The notes under the pieces: model-generated
The model's database searches: none
The model's input: the letters and a program-made list of their open reading frames with translations, nothing else
What the model was told of the DNA's origin: nothing
DNA from: Anaerolineales bacterium UBA6055
GTDB taxonomy: Bacteria; Chloroflexota; Anaerolineae; Aggregatilineales; Phototrophicaceae
Direction of reading: 5' to 3'
Assembly (NCBI GenBank): GCA_002428985.1
Contig: DIYL01000009.1
Coordinates: 1 to 64,000 of the forward strand
DNA length: 64,000 nucleotides
In this document: in pieces, positions 33,611 through 42,893 of the stretch
How positions within the stretch are numbered: position 1 is the stretch's first letter
Layout: each line of letters opens with the position of its first letter
Program-made: the position numbers and the translations under genes

Positions 33611-35542
33611 TTAATTGGTTATGATTGGTTCTGAAACTCTGACTGGGCGCAATGGCAGGCGTACAGTAAATGTTGACCCTTCACCCAATTCACTATTAAC
33701 CGCAATTGTGCCATCCATCATCAAGGCGAGGTTACGCGTAATCGCCAAGCCTAATCCTGTACCGCCATACACACGTTTGGTAGACCCATCAACTTGCCGG
33801 AATTCATCAAAGATATAATTGATTGCATGGGGTGGAATACCAATTCCAGTGTCTTCTACAATGATCTCCCAGTAATCGTCGATCGTAGAAACGGACAACT
33901 TAACAGAACCCTCTTCTGTAAATTTAATGGCATTGGACAGTAAGTTTTTAGCAATCTGTGCCAAACGTGTAGGATCTCCATAAATTGAATCTGGGAAATG
34001 CTCGGCGATGTCGACTTCGAGTGATATATTTTTATTCTCAGCAAGTACAGAGGTTTCGTTGATCCACTCATCAACAAGTGATGGGACATGCACGGGTTCG
34101 TTAACAATTTCAACGCGTCCGGCTTCAATCTTCGATAGATCAAGCACATCATTAATCAGCGTTAACAAGCGGTCGGCGTTGGCTTCGATGCGCTGGAGCA
34201 TATGTACGTGATCCTCATCCATCTTATCTTCATCAAATAAGATGATGCCCGTAAAACCATTGATTGCATTTAGTGGGGTACGTAGCTCGTGAGACATTGT
34301 CGCTAAGAATTCAGATTTAAGGCGGGTTGCTTCGCGAGCAAGTGCAGTTTGACGGGCTAATTCTTTATTGGCTTGCTCAGTTGCGCTTACATTCTCACCG
34401 AGTTGCTCAATATTATCCGCTAACTTGTCCGTCATCTGATTAAATGCATTACCAAGCAACGCAATTTCATTACGCCCCTTCACCTCAACATTTTGCCGAT
34501 AATCCCCCTCAGCAATTGCACCAGCAGTCGTTGCCAAGCGCGTAATAGGTCGTGTAATAAGTTGACCTATAAAAATACCAATGATAATGATGATAACCGC
34601 TAAGATGATTGTACCGCGTAGTGACGATTCGATCGCTTGGTCAAATGCTGACAATGCTTCAGCTTCGTCAATTTCAACGAGCATTGCTGCTTCTAGTTGT
34701 GGAATCCAACTGTAAACACCAATAACAGGTACAGCAGGTTCACGATAATCCTCGTATAATCCTGCACCACTAATTTGTTGTAGGGCTTGCTCGATTCCAA
34801 AGCTGGTATAGGCGCGGTTTTGTGGATAGCCTTCAAAGCGACTCGGTGTTAACAGGTAGTTATTTTCAAGGCTGATGAGATACGTTTCACCAGATTCACC
34901 TAGACCACTGCGTTCTAGCATAATCTCGCCAAGCGTATCAGTATTCATACGGGCCGCGATGATACCTAGAATTTCGCTATTTTCGTCGACGATTGGTTCT
35001 GTACCGACAATTGTCAAATCACCAGTTGCGAGATCATAAAATGGTGGTTCTACATAAAACTCGTCGCTGGCTAAAGATTCGCCAAAATAAGGTTGACGAG
35101 TAACGATTTTACCAATGTCTGATTCATCGGAAGATAGAATGACATTACCTGACAAATCGTAGACAAATAAGGAGTCAATGACAGAGGTCTCTTCTACGGT
35201 TTCTTCTAATGCTTCACTTAGCGTACTAACCAACTCTATATTGTTTCTATTGGCTAGAATAATGTCTCGAATAGGTTGATTGATAAAAGGACTTTCGGCA
35301 AGAATATCCAGCGTACTATGGGCTGATTCAAACCATGTGTCAAGCGATACAGATTTTAAAGTCGAAACAGATTGTAACTGGTCTGTTACTTGTTCGATTG
35401 TTCGCTCTCGAAACCGTTCTGCTAAAGATAACTCAACACCTACTAATGGAATCAATGATACAGCAATCAGAGTGATAATCAGGGTAAATCGGAGTGATTG
35501 CCACCATTTGACAACAGGTTGTTGCAAGTTTATTGTCGTCAT
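33611..35542 (-). CDS. Membrane sensor histidine kinase with dCache sensor and HAMP
   Basis: 643-residue kinase. A TM helix is at about 20-42, then a large extracytoplasmic double-Cache region (about 45-300; VFDLSGNVILSSDES-like core, PPFYDLATGDLTIVGTEPI, SLENNYLLTPS), then a TM near 312-334. HAMP follows (RPITRLATTAGAIAEGDYRQNVEV), a coiled coil, HisKA with MSHELRTPLNA and HATPase_c with LLSNAIKFTEEG, DTGIGIPPH and GTGLGLAITRN. ATG 35542 is preceded by GGAG at 7 nt. It begins 4 nt after the stop of the binding-lipoprotein gene, so the binding protein very likely presents its ligand to this sensor. Confidence 0.92.
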   Translation of the reverse strand: MTTINLQQPVVKWWQSLRFTLIITLIAVSLIPLVGVELSLAERFRERTIEQVTDQLQSVSTLKSVSLDTWFESAHSTLDILAESPFINQPIRDIILANRNNIELVSTLSEALEETVEETSVIDSLFVYDLSGNVILSSDESDIGKIVTRQPYFGESLASDEFYVEPPFYDLATGDLTIVGTEPIVDENSEILGIIAARMNTDTLGEIMLERSGLGESGETYLISLENNYLLTPSRFEGYPQNRAYTSFGIEQALQQISGAGLYEDYREPAVPVIGVYSWIPQLEAAMLVEIDEAEALSAFDQAIESSLRGTIILAVIIIIIGIFIGQLITRPITRLATTAGAIAEGDYRQNVEVKGRNEIALLGNAFNQMTDKLADNIEQLGENVSATEQANKELARQTALAREATRLKSEFLATMSHELRTPLNAINGFTGIILFDEDKMDEDHVHMLQRIEANADRLLTLINDVLDLSKIEAGRVEIVNEPVHVPSLVDEWINETSVLAENKNISLEVDIAEHFPDSIYGDPTRLAQIAKNLLSNAIKFTEEGSVKLSVSTIDDYWEIIVEDTGIGIPPHAINYIFDEFRQVDGSTKRVYGGTGLGLAITRNLALMMDGTIAVNSELGEGSTFTVRLPLRPVRVSEPIITN

Positions 35543-35546
35543 TGAA

Positions 35547-36566
35547 TTACTCCATACTTTCGACAAATTCTGTAGTGAAGGCGTCTTCTAATACAATGGG
35601 AGTTTCAATTACATTATTATCCAACAGCACCTGATGTGTAATGCTCCATATATTAGGATCCATTGACCCCAAAGGAACATTTGGTACATTTATCAATGGA
35701 ATCATAGCATTTAAACGTCTGAGTTGCGCATCTTTTTCAAGTTCCTCATTAAACTGCAATGTATATTCAATAGTTTGCTCTGGATTATCAACAGTTTGTT
35801 GGATTCCATCTACCAGACCATCAACAAAAGCTTCTACAACTTCAGGATTGTTTTCAAGAAAATCTTCGCTTGTAAATATAATAGAATCATAGGTATCGAC
35901 AGCATAATCACTCATCAAGATTGCATTATAACTCTCGCCAGCCTCTTCAATAGCAACGCCTTCATTAATAATCCAACCACCCATCACATCAACATCTCCA
36001 CTTAAAAGAGGAGCAATGCCAAATTCAGTACGTGATTGTGTATTAACATCCTCAGGATTAATGTCTACTGTTTCCAATAGACTATCGTAGATTTGTCGAG
36101 ATCCTCCATCGCCCACTGAAACTGTTTTACCAATTAGATCTTGTGGTCGTTCGACATTTGTAGATTCAAGTGAAAGTAATGCGTATGGACTCCTTTGGAA
36201 GACTGATGCAATGGCTATAACAGGTTTCCCTTCTGAACGTGCAACGATTATATTGGATGCACTAGTCGTACCAAATTCAGCATTCCCACTTATAACTTCT
36301 TCAATTGGGTTAATGAAACCATCTTCACTAAATCCACCTTCAACCAATGAAACATCTAGCCCTTGTTTAGCAAATCCGTCACTTTCAATACCATTGTGGA
36401 ATGGTGATACAGAGTACTCATTGATCCATGAAAGTTGAACTAAAACAGGTGTTAAATTTTCAGGTACAGTTTGACTGTCTGTTTGCGATGATTCTGTGGT
36501 TGAACATCCAGTTATAATGATAGATGTTAGCATAATAAAGATAATAATGTACTGATTTTTTTTCAT
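35547..36566 (-). CDS. NMT1/THI5-like solute-binding lipoprotein
   Basis: 339-residue lipoprotein with lipobox IITGC (Cys21). The mature protein is a periplasmic-binding fold of the NMT1/SsuA/ThiY group: VLVQLSWINEYSVSPFHNGIESDGF is the hallmark first strand and helix (KLxW....FAG.Y.A...GF), followed by VISGNAEFGTTSASNIIVARSEGKPVIAIASVFQRSPYALLS and DLIGKTVSVGDG. Such proteins usually deliver pyrimidine precursors, sulfonates or nitrate to an ABC transporter. Here no permease or ATPase follows; instead the gene leads directly into a histidine kinase operon. The ligand is unknown. It probably acts as a ligand-loaded co-sensor. Confidence 0.85.
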   Translation of the reverse strand: MKKNQYIIIFIMLTSIIITGCSTTESSQTDSQTVPENLTPVLVQLSWINEYSVSPFHNGIESDGFAKQGLDVSLVEGGFSEDGFINPIEEVISGNAEFGTTSASNIIVARSEGKPVIAIASVFQRSPYALLSLESTNVERPQDLIGKTVSVGDGGSRQIYDSLLETVDINPEDVNTQSRTEFGIAPLLSGDVDVMGGWIINEGVAIEEAGESYNAILMSDYAVDTYDSIIFTSEDFLENNPEVVEAFVDGLVDGIQQTVDNPEQTIEYTLQFNEELEKDAQLRRLNAMIPLINVPNVPLGSMDPNIWSITHQVLLDNNVIETPIVLEDAFTTEFVESME

Positions 36567-36603
36567 GATGTATGTCTCGTGTATCTATTATTGATTTAAC
36601 TAT

Positions 36604-36619
36604 TTGCATCATAATGCAA
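36604..36619. promoter_or_regulatory. Inverted repeat upstream of binding-lipoprotein operon
   Basis: Perfect 6-bp arms TTGCAT and ATGCAA with a 4-nt spacer, 38 bp upstream of the lipoprotein start. It is a possible operator for the SBP-kinase-receiver operon; short AT-rich dyads can also arise by chance. Confidence 0.25.
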
Positions 36620-36806
36620 TTTAACGTAATGAACCCTTAAGGTTTTTATGAGTAAACTATTTGTCTATATAGATAATACATGTATTACAAAATTAAAAAT
36701 AATTGTATAGGCTTGTGTGACAGCGTAGTTTAAGAGACTATTAAATAGTAACATATTGTTATATTGACTTACATCTATAAGTTGAAAAGAAGGACTTCTC
36801 AGACAA

Positions 36807-37511
36807 ATGTCAAGCGAGAACATCAACTCAATTTTAGAATCAACATGCCCAGTCTGCGAGAATCGTCGCACCGCAGACGAAATGCGTTCTGGCATGAGTG
36901 TACCCTCCAGATTACAACACGAGCTTGAGCAAATGCAGTCCGATTGGCAACCCGATATGGATGTATGTGTGCATTGTATGCGCGAGGCTAAAGCCAATTT
37001 TGCAACACAGATCCTTGAAGCAGAACACGGCAATCTATCTGATCTTGAACGGGAGGTGATTGATAGCTTCCGGGATGGCGATATGATGCCAATGAACACG
37101 CACGATGAGGATATGCGGGAACGAACGGCTGGCGAAATCTATGCGGACTATCTGGCAGATATTGTGGGATCATGGCAGTTTTCGTTTGGTATCGTCACAT
37201 TTTTAGTTGTCTGGATTAGCTTTGCATTGTTCTCTGGCATCATGGCGGTGAATACAATGTTCGTCTTAGGGGTCATCAGTGCGACACTTGGATCGTTAGC
37301 CGCTATACAAGGACCAATCATTTTAATGAGCCAACGACGGGCCGCCAAGCGTGATCGTATCCGCGCAGAAAATGATTTTCGGGTCAACCTTAAAGCTGAG
37401 CTTGAAATTCATGCGCTCAACCATAAGCTTGACCACATCATTAGCTTACAATTGGATAATATTCGTCGGATTGAACAACTCGAAGAAGAGACGATGCAAC
37501 GGCTCGATTAG
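36807..37511 (+). CDS. DUF1003 membrane protein with N-terminal zinc-binding motif
   Basis: 234-residue protein. An N-terminal CPVC pair at 15-18 and CVHC at 53-56 make a likely zinc ribbon. Residues about 118-200 are the DUF1003 core: two TM helices flanked by the signature GSWQFSFGIVTFLVVWISF and LAAIQGPIILMSQRRAAKRDR. A C-terminal helix follows (HKLDHIISLQLDNIRRIEQLEEE). DUF1003 proteins are of unknown function. The last 4 nt overlap the convergent methyltransferase gene. Confidence 0.85.
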   Translation: MSSENINSILESTCPVCENRRTADEMRSGMSVPSRLQHELEQMQSDWQPDMDVCVHCMREAKANFATQILEAEHGNLSDLEREVIDSFRDGDMMPMNTHDEDMRERTAGEIYADYLADIVGSWQFSFGIVTFLVVWISFALFSGIMAVNTMFVLGVISATLGSLAAIQGPIILMSQRRAAKRDRIRAENDFRVNLKAELEIHALNHKLDHIISLQLDNIRRIEQLEEETMQRLD

Positions 37512-38074
37512 GCTCGCTTACGCAAAACAACATAGAGTGAATCATCAGTTTCCATCTCGGTATAGCGTTGGATGTCAACAACTTCGAATGCATCATGGAT
37601 ATGTGCTTTCAATGTTGCTTCGGTATAGTAGACAAAGCGCAACCCATCTTGCCCGCTTTCTTCATCCCCGTACCAGAACGAATGCAGGGCAATGCCTCCA
37701 ACATTTAAAAGGGCAGATTGTTTGATAAACGATTGTTTAAGCTCGTCGCGCGATAGATGATAGAGGACTTTGTTCGAGTAGATGCCATCAAAGGTCTTAT
37801 CAGTATCGAGCGTCACAGCATCCAATTGGAAGACATCTATGTCAGGTTGAGATTTTTTGAAGCGTTCAACAAAGATCGCAGACGCATCTGATCCCGTTAC
37901 CTGATAATGTTCCTTGAGGAGGAGTAAGTCCTTACCCGGCCCAATACCTAATTCCAAGACGGATTTATCCTTAGGTAAGTATTGCTGAAGTGCTTCAATG
38001 AGTAGCTTACCATCATACCCTTCTGCCATCTCAATATATTGCTCAACATTGTCTTTGTCGTCGTAGTATCCCAT
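37508..38074 (-). CDS. Class I SAM-dependent methyltransferase
   Basis: 188-residue methyltransferase. Motif I is VLELGIGPGKDLLLL, the strand-2 acidic residue is in VTGSDASA, and IYSNKVLYHLSRDEL covers motif II/III with SALLNVGGIALHSFW. The short N-terminal helix GYYDDKDNVEQYIEMAEGYDG precedes it, as in tellurite-resistance TehB-like and small-molecule methyltransferases. GGGGAG lies 8 nt before the ATG. It lies 68 bp after an AraC gene in the same orientation. Substrate unknown. Confidence 0.8.
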   Translation of the reverse strand: MGYYDDKDNVEQYIEMAEGYDGKLLIEALQQYLPKDKSVLELGIGPGKDLLLLKEHYQVTGSDASAIFVERFKKSQPDIDVFQLDAVTLDTDKTFDGIYSNKVLYHLSRDELKQSFIKQSALLNVGGIALHSFWYGDEESGQDGLRFVYYTEATLKAHIHDAFEVVDIQRYTEMETDDSLYVVLRKRA

Positions 38075-38142
38075 ACTAAAAACTCCCCTGTTTTTTTATC
38101 ATACAGAGGAGTCTACCAGAGGATTTTCTATTTGTGGATAAT

Positions 38143-38979
38143 TTAGACCGCGACGTATTTACCGGGGGTCACACCCACCATCCGCTTGAACCAACGTGTC
38201 AGGTGGCTTTGATCGGTGAACCCTGTTGCATATGCTACATCAGCTATAGATAGTGGATCGTTCTTGAGCAATTCGCGCGCCATCTGAACACGGACATGTG
38301 TCAGATATGTATGCGGGGGTAATCCGGTCTCTTCCTTAAATACCCGCACAAGATGGAATGGGCTCAGCCCTGCAATTTCCGCAAGTTCATCGAGTGAGGT
38401 GTTGTGTTCATAGTATGTTTCTAGATATTCACGCACCCGTCGGACAGCTTCACGTTCATTTTGAGTGCAACAGGTAAGCGGATCATTTTGCGCATGACGC
38501 AATATGAGCGACCCAAAAGCAACTCGCATCGCAGTATCACGTTTGAGTTGATTGTCCGATTTTTCCAACACATGGTGCAGGTGAAGAAGTTGACGTGAAA
38601 TAATCGGATCATCCACAATTGGGTTTGGGAAGTACGGTTGATGCCAATCATTACCACTAATTTCTTGTGCCAGTTGTTGTAATAACGCAATACTAGGGTA
38701 AAACATGCGATACTTCCAACCGCGTTCATCGCCCGCTTCACCACTATGAACAACATTCGGGTTGATCAGAATCATCTCGCCGGGCATGACCATCCTCTCG
38801 ATTCCACCAATATACACTTTCTCGATGCCTTGTTCGACGACCCCAATCGCATACGTTTCGTGGTAGTGATGCGAGAATTTTTGTTTGATATAGGTCGCGC
38901 TGAGTAATTCGAGATTATGATATTCTGGTGCTCTCCAGAATTTTGATTTTTCACGTGTAGGTCGGAATGCCGTGTCCAT
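38143..38979 (-). CDS. AraC family transcriptional regulator with cupin domain
   Basis: 278-residue regulator. The N-terminal AraC-type cupin (about 25-110: HYHETYAIGVVEQGIEKVYIGG, MVMPGEMILINPNVVHSG) binds a small ligand. The C-terminal double HTH (about 175-275) includes TSLDELAEIAGLSPFHLVRVFK and LSIADVAYATGFTDQSHLTRWFK with the family end GVTPGKYV. It is divergent from the secreted phospholipase D-like gene across 443 bp and codirectional with the methyltransferase 68 bp downstream; either could be a target. Confidence 0.9.
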   Translation of the reverse strand: MDTAFRPTREKSKFWRAPEYHNLELLSATYIKQKFSHHYHETYAIGVVEQGIEKVYIGGIERMVMPGEMILINPNVVHSGEAGDERGWKYRMFYPSIALLQQLAQEISGNDWHQPYFPNPIVDDPIISRQLLHLHHVLEKSDNQLKRDTAMRVAFGSLILRHAQNDPLTCCTQNEREAVRRVREYLETYYEHNTSLDELAEIAGLSPFHLVRVFKEETGLPPHTYLTHVRVQMARELLKNDPLSIADVAYATGFTDQSHLTRWFKRMVGVTPGKYVAV

Positions 38980-39422
38980 AAGTTAACCTGCGTTGCTATG
39001 ATGATGCAAGAACAGAAAAATGGTGCTCTAAATGACTACGGTGTATTTGTTGATGTAGTCCCTGTGTTGGGTGATGAGTCTTTTACTTTATGACGTGGTC
39101 TAATCTATCTTTTGTACTCATTACCACGGATTAAATTTCAGCTAAAATAACTGATGCTCTACTCTATTAGACTAACCAAAATTACGTCTGATATGATTGT
39201 ACAATTTTGCGGTTTTAAATGTTAGTGCCACAATAGTGCACAACAGTCCATCTCATACAAGCTCAATGCAACCTGTATTGACAGACACCCATTGTTGACA
39301 GACCATGAAAAGAGAGCAAGTTAAACAGTGTGATGTGTTTGACTGCTTTGCGTTATATATTGATTAGGTTATCGATTAGATAACTTGCAACTGAATCTGA
39401 CAAACAGTGAGGAATAATTTTT
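38980..39422. promoter_or_regulatory. Divergent regulatory region with repeated TTGACAGAC
   Basis: No gene is supported in these 443 bp between the AraC regulator and the phospholipase D-like gene. TTGACAGAC occurs twice in direct orientation, at 39278-39286 and 39295-39303, a 17-bp step, about 120-145 bp upstream of the phospholipase start. AraC proteins bind direct repeats of about this spacing, and TTGACA also fits a -35 box. A third partial copy, CTGACAAACAG, is near 39396. Confidence 0.35.
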
Positions 39423-40601
39423 ATGCGAAACAATCGTTTGATATTTGGTGTTGTCATAGCATTAATGGCGTTATTGGTGGCGGCATGTGCTAGTGAGTCA
39501 ACAACAACCACATCATCTGGTACAACTGGCGGCGGCTCACAACAAACGGATAGCGGACAAACCTCAGCCCCAACAGGTGATCTTGAAGAATTAACATTTG
39601 GACTCGGACGTGGTTATCTGAGTGACTGGTGGGGGGTATTTTTCAACGAACCCAGTGGCGAAAGTGATGCATCCACTTATGTAAACGGCATTGATGTTCC
39701 ATTAGCGAATGCAATTGGTCAAGTACAGAATACACTCGATATTGCCGCATTTGAAATGAACAATGAAGTCATCGTCCAAGCGATTCTGGATGCGCATGAA
39801 CGCGGTGTGACAGTTCGTATTGTGACCGATGATGAACATGGGATTGAAGACAGCGACGGTATTTTGCAAGGTATTAAAGATGCAGGTGTTCCTGTTGTTG
39901 ACGATAGCCGTAGCGCATTGATGCACAACAAGTTTATGATTATGGATAGTGCGGCAGTATGGACTGGTTCATGGAATTACACCGTCAACGGAACCTATCG
40001 CAATAATAACAATGCAGTCGTCATGCAAAATGCCGATGCGGTTGCCGCCTTCCAAGCCGAATTTGACGAAATGTTTAACGATCAAGAATTTGGTAGTCGC
40101 TCTACCGATCAAGGTGTTGTCAACTTCTCGCAAGATGGGGTTGAGGTCACCGTTATCTTCGCTGCTGAAGCTGACGAAGAACCTGTACTCGAATCATTCA
40201 TCCGAGAAGCCGAAAGCAATATCCGCATCATGACATTTGTATTCTCGGCAGATTCACTTGGGGAAGCTATGGTCGATATGATTGATCAAGGTGTGACCGT
40301 CCAAGGTGTTTTTGAAAATCGTAACAGCACTGCCGATTGGAGCGAGTTACCACGTCTTCACTGTGCCGGTGGTGAGATGCGCCAAGATGGCAACCGCTAC
40401 ACCTTACATCATAAAGTCTTCATCATCGATGATGATACAGTTATTACAGGGTCTTTCAACTTCTCGGGGAATGCACTCCGTAGCAATGATGAAAACGTCG
40501 TTATTATCAAAGACGAAACGATTGCGGGTTTGTATATTGATGAATGGCAACGCTTGTGGGATAGTGCATCACCACTCGAAGATGGCGAAGTCACCTGCTA
40601 G
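39423..40601 (+). CDS. Secreted phospholipase D-like lipoprotein
   Basis: 392-residue lipoprotein. Lipobox LVAAC gives Cys22, followed by a Ser/Thr/Gly stalk to about 50. Two phospholipase D domains follow, each with a complete HKD motif: H168-K170-D175 in MHNKFMIMD and H329-K331-D336 in HHKVFIIDD, each then followed by a TGSWN/TGSFNFS tail. Both halves are present, so the active site can form in one chain. The family cleaves phosphodiesters in lipids or nucleic acids; an extracellular nuclease or phospholipase is likely. GAGGA lies 9 nt before the ATG. It is divergent from an AraC gene. Confidence 0.88.
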   Translation: MRNNRLIFGVVIALMALLVAACASESTTTTSSGTTGGGSQQTDSGQTSAPTGDLEELTFGLGRGYLSDWWGVFFNEPSGESDASTYVNGIDVPLANAIGQVQNTLDIAAFEMNNEVIVQAILDAHERGVTVRIVTDDEHGIEDSDGILQGIKDAGVPVVDDSRSALMHNKFMIMDSAAVWTGSWNYTVNGTYRNNNNAVVMQNADAVAAFQAEFDEMFNDQEFGSRSTDQGVVNFSQDGVEVTVIFAAEADEEPVLESFIREAESNIRIMTFVFSADSLGEAMVDMIDQGVTVQGVFENRNSTADWSELPRLHCAGGEMRQDGNRYTLHHKVFIIDDDTVITGSFNFSGNALRSNDENVVIIKDETIAGLYIDEWQRLWDSASPLEDGEVTC

Positions 40602-40692
40602 GGTTTCTGTCATTTCACATTTAATCTATAGAGGAGGGTTTGCAAGTCTTCCTCATTTCCATATAAATCGAAATTATATGGGCGTAATCTGT

Positions 40693-40718
40693 GTGTCTGC
40701 CCATATAAGAGCAGACAC
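40693..40718 (+). terminator. Terminator between convergent genes
   Basis: GTGTCTGC (40693-40700) pairs with GCAGACAC (40711-40718), and TTTTCTT follows shortly after at 40724-40730. It serves the phospholipase D-like gene; the convergent DUF4139 gene stops at 40747. Confidence 0.6.
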
Positions 40719-40746
40719 TACAGTTTTCTTGACACCACCAAAATGA

Positions 40747-42756
40747 TTATTCTGTGCCCTCTGGATAGTCCTTACCCAACTGTGCAATCATCTCATCAAC
40801 CTGTTTTTCCGTTGCTGTGATGTCATCTTTGAGAGTCACAATTTCGGCTTCGATTGCTTCGATGCGATCTTGTGCGGCTTCTAGTTGATTTACAGCCCGT
40901 AAGCGTAATTCGCCTTCTTTGCCAGTTGTGCCGAGGGCTTTCATATTGCGACGGAATTCTTCTTGCTTGACCCATAATTCGTCTTTTTCGACAGTGAGCG
41001 TATCAATTTGTTTTTCAATCTGTTTCACAGATTGCATCGTCTCTAGTAGACCAACTAACTCGCGCAATAGGTTATCATCGAGATATTTGTTATCCAAATA
41101 TTTCTTGAGGTTGAGCATATTGAGTCCGCGAAGAACATATTGTTTAGATTGAATGCGTCGTTCGTTTTTAATGAATGTTACACGCTCATTTGCTGGAACA
41201 TCCACATGCCAGCGCCATTGCTTGAGCAAATCGACATCGGGTTTTGGTGTATCGAACAAGTCGTAGTTATCGCGTTTATTGGCTTCAATTGTCACGACTT
41301 TGTCGCTATCGGTGCTGTTTTCGATCACATAGCGAGTGGTCATTTTATGATGCACCTGCTCCGTCAGAAATTTGCTATCGACATATAATCCATGCACTTC
41401 TGATAGGCTGCTATGTAGTTCTTTAACTGTCACGCCTAATTCAACAGCATACGGGATGTAAACACTGCGATTATCCCCAACAAATGGAATGATTGCTTCT
41501 CCAGCGTAATCATTATCCTCAATCACAGTAACCGGACCGCGTTCGAGGGTTAAGCCGGATTGATTGTCAAAACGAATCGAAGCGACTGGATGTTTAGCAA
41601 ATTTAGCATTGTTGTAGAGTAGTTCGCGCTGATATGAAACTTTTTCGCCGATAATCGGGACAAGTGCAGATTCACCGCGTTTGACACTGACAGGTGCATT
41701 GACAGTATATTGAAAGGTTGTTCCACCATCACTCGTATCAGCGGATCCCGCAACGGTTGCCATTTGATCATCAATACTTAAGCCGTCTTCGACACTATCA
41801 TCTAACCATTCAGGACTTGCTGACTCGGCAGCTTGTGAATATGCAGTAGCCTTCTCGATGCGACCAAGCAGATTAGCAGGCTTAGCCCGTCTTGCCGATT
41901 TCACAGGGTTGGCTTGTGTACTTTGGTATTCAACTGGCTTTTTGACAACACGGGCTTCATCTTTTATAGTCGGACGGTCTGGAATCTTTGATTCGTACAG
42001 ATCATAAATAAATGAAATTGGCTGTCCAGCTACTAAAGTCACACGTACATTTTCAAGGTCTTCTTCGAGGCGATTATCGAACAATCCCCACCCCTGTAAA
42101 AGCGCAGTACCTGTATTACCGTCTTCGTCTGGCTCGGCAACGAGCCGATAACTGACGCGCCATGTCGGGCTAGGTGCGACATAATACACGACAAGATCAT
42201 GCTCGCCTTCGCTCATGCGGACGGTTACCCCACGCCGATTGTCCTCGCTCATACTCGTATCGAGGAAGTAGCTCAGGTCTTCTTCTGATTGATCATCTTT
42301 GATCTGAATCCCGCGCAGACTATCAAATGGGAAGACCCGTACCATTCCATCAGTTAGCTTGAGTGTGATATAGAAGCGTTGTCCGCCATCATGGGCTTGC
42401 TGTTCAATCCCGATAACACGTCCCGTGTAAGACATTTCTGTGCCTTTGGCGGTTTCAATTAATATCCTGACATCACGTCCCCGCAATTGCTGAATGAGTT
42501 GGGTCGCACTGGAATGATCATGCAGGTTAATTGAGGTATTGGCGAGGCGATGCGCTTTATCCATCGGGGTTTGATAATGCACCCCATAGACTTGCCCACC
42601 AGAGCGATCAAATACCGCCAAACTTTTCAGAATATCATTGACTTCATCAGCACGGAACGTCAGTGTTGTGGATGTGCCCTCGACTTCGCCCTCGCGTACA
42701 AAAAAGCCAACCCCATGTTTGTATAATACCATCTCTCGGACAGGTAAATTGCTCAT
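40747..42756 (-). CDS. DUF4139 domain protein
   Basis: 669-residue cytoplasmic protein. It begins LPVREMVLYKHGVGFFVREGEVEG, the conserved N-terminus of the DUF4139 family, which also includes mucoidy-inhibitor MuiA-like proteins. The central beta-rich DUF4139 domain covers about 180-540 (WRVSYRLVAEPDEDG, LLQGWGLFDNRLEEDLENVRVTLVAG, SALVPIIGEKVSYQRELLYN). A long coiled coil closes the protein (about 560-660). A low-complexity insert with paired Ala/Pro lies near 280-320. There is no signal peptide. Function is unknown in the family. A single gene between a terminator and a lipoprotein gene. Confidence 0.82.
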   Translation of the reverse strand: MSNLPVREMVLYKHGVGFFVREGEVEGTSTTLTFRADEVNDILKSLAVFDRSGGQVYGVHYQTPMDKAHRLANTSINLHDHSSATQLIQQLRGRDVRILIETAKGTEMSYTGRVIGIEQQAHDGGQRFYITLKLTDGMVRVFPFDSLRGIQIKDDQSEEDLSYFLDTSMSEDNRRGVTVRMSEGEHDLVVYYVAPSPTWRVSYRLVAEPDEDGNTGTALLQGWGLFDNRLEEDLENVRVTLVAGQPISFIYDLYESKIPDRPTIKDEARVVKKPVEYQSTQANPVKSARRAKPANLLGRIEKATAYSQAAESASPEWLDDSVEDGLSIDDQMATVAGSADTSDGGTTFQYTVNAPVSVKRGESALVPIIGEKVSYQRELLYNNAKFAKHPVASIRFDNQSGLTLERGPVTVIEDNDYAGEAIIPFVGDNRSVYIPYAVELGVTVKELHSSLSEVHGLYVDSKFLTEQVHHKMTTRYVIENSTDSDKVVTIEANKRDNYDLFDTPKPDVDLLKQWRWHVDVPANERVTFIKNERRIQSKQYVLRGLNMLNLKKYLDNKYLDDNLLRELVGLLETMQSVKQIEKQIDTLTVEKDELWVKQEEFRRNMKALGTTGKEGELRLRAVNQLEAAQDRIEAIEAEIVTLKDDITATEKQVDEMIAQLGKDYPEGTE

Positions 42757-42893
42757 GTTGTAGTGTCCTCATGTCGTTTATCACCATATTCAGTATACGA
42801 CGATGAGCCTTGGTTCGTTGTTCCAAATACACCAACTTTAGTAGGGGAATTTAAAAAGTATCTAGTAGGGACAACTTCCTTACAAATAATAGG

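Noticed and set aside
39060..39085. Second reductase relic near the phospholipase gene
   Set aside because: A 14-15-bp match to the reductase (GTGTTGGGTGATGA) was noticed, but the flanks do not align, so it is probably chance.
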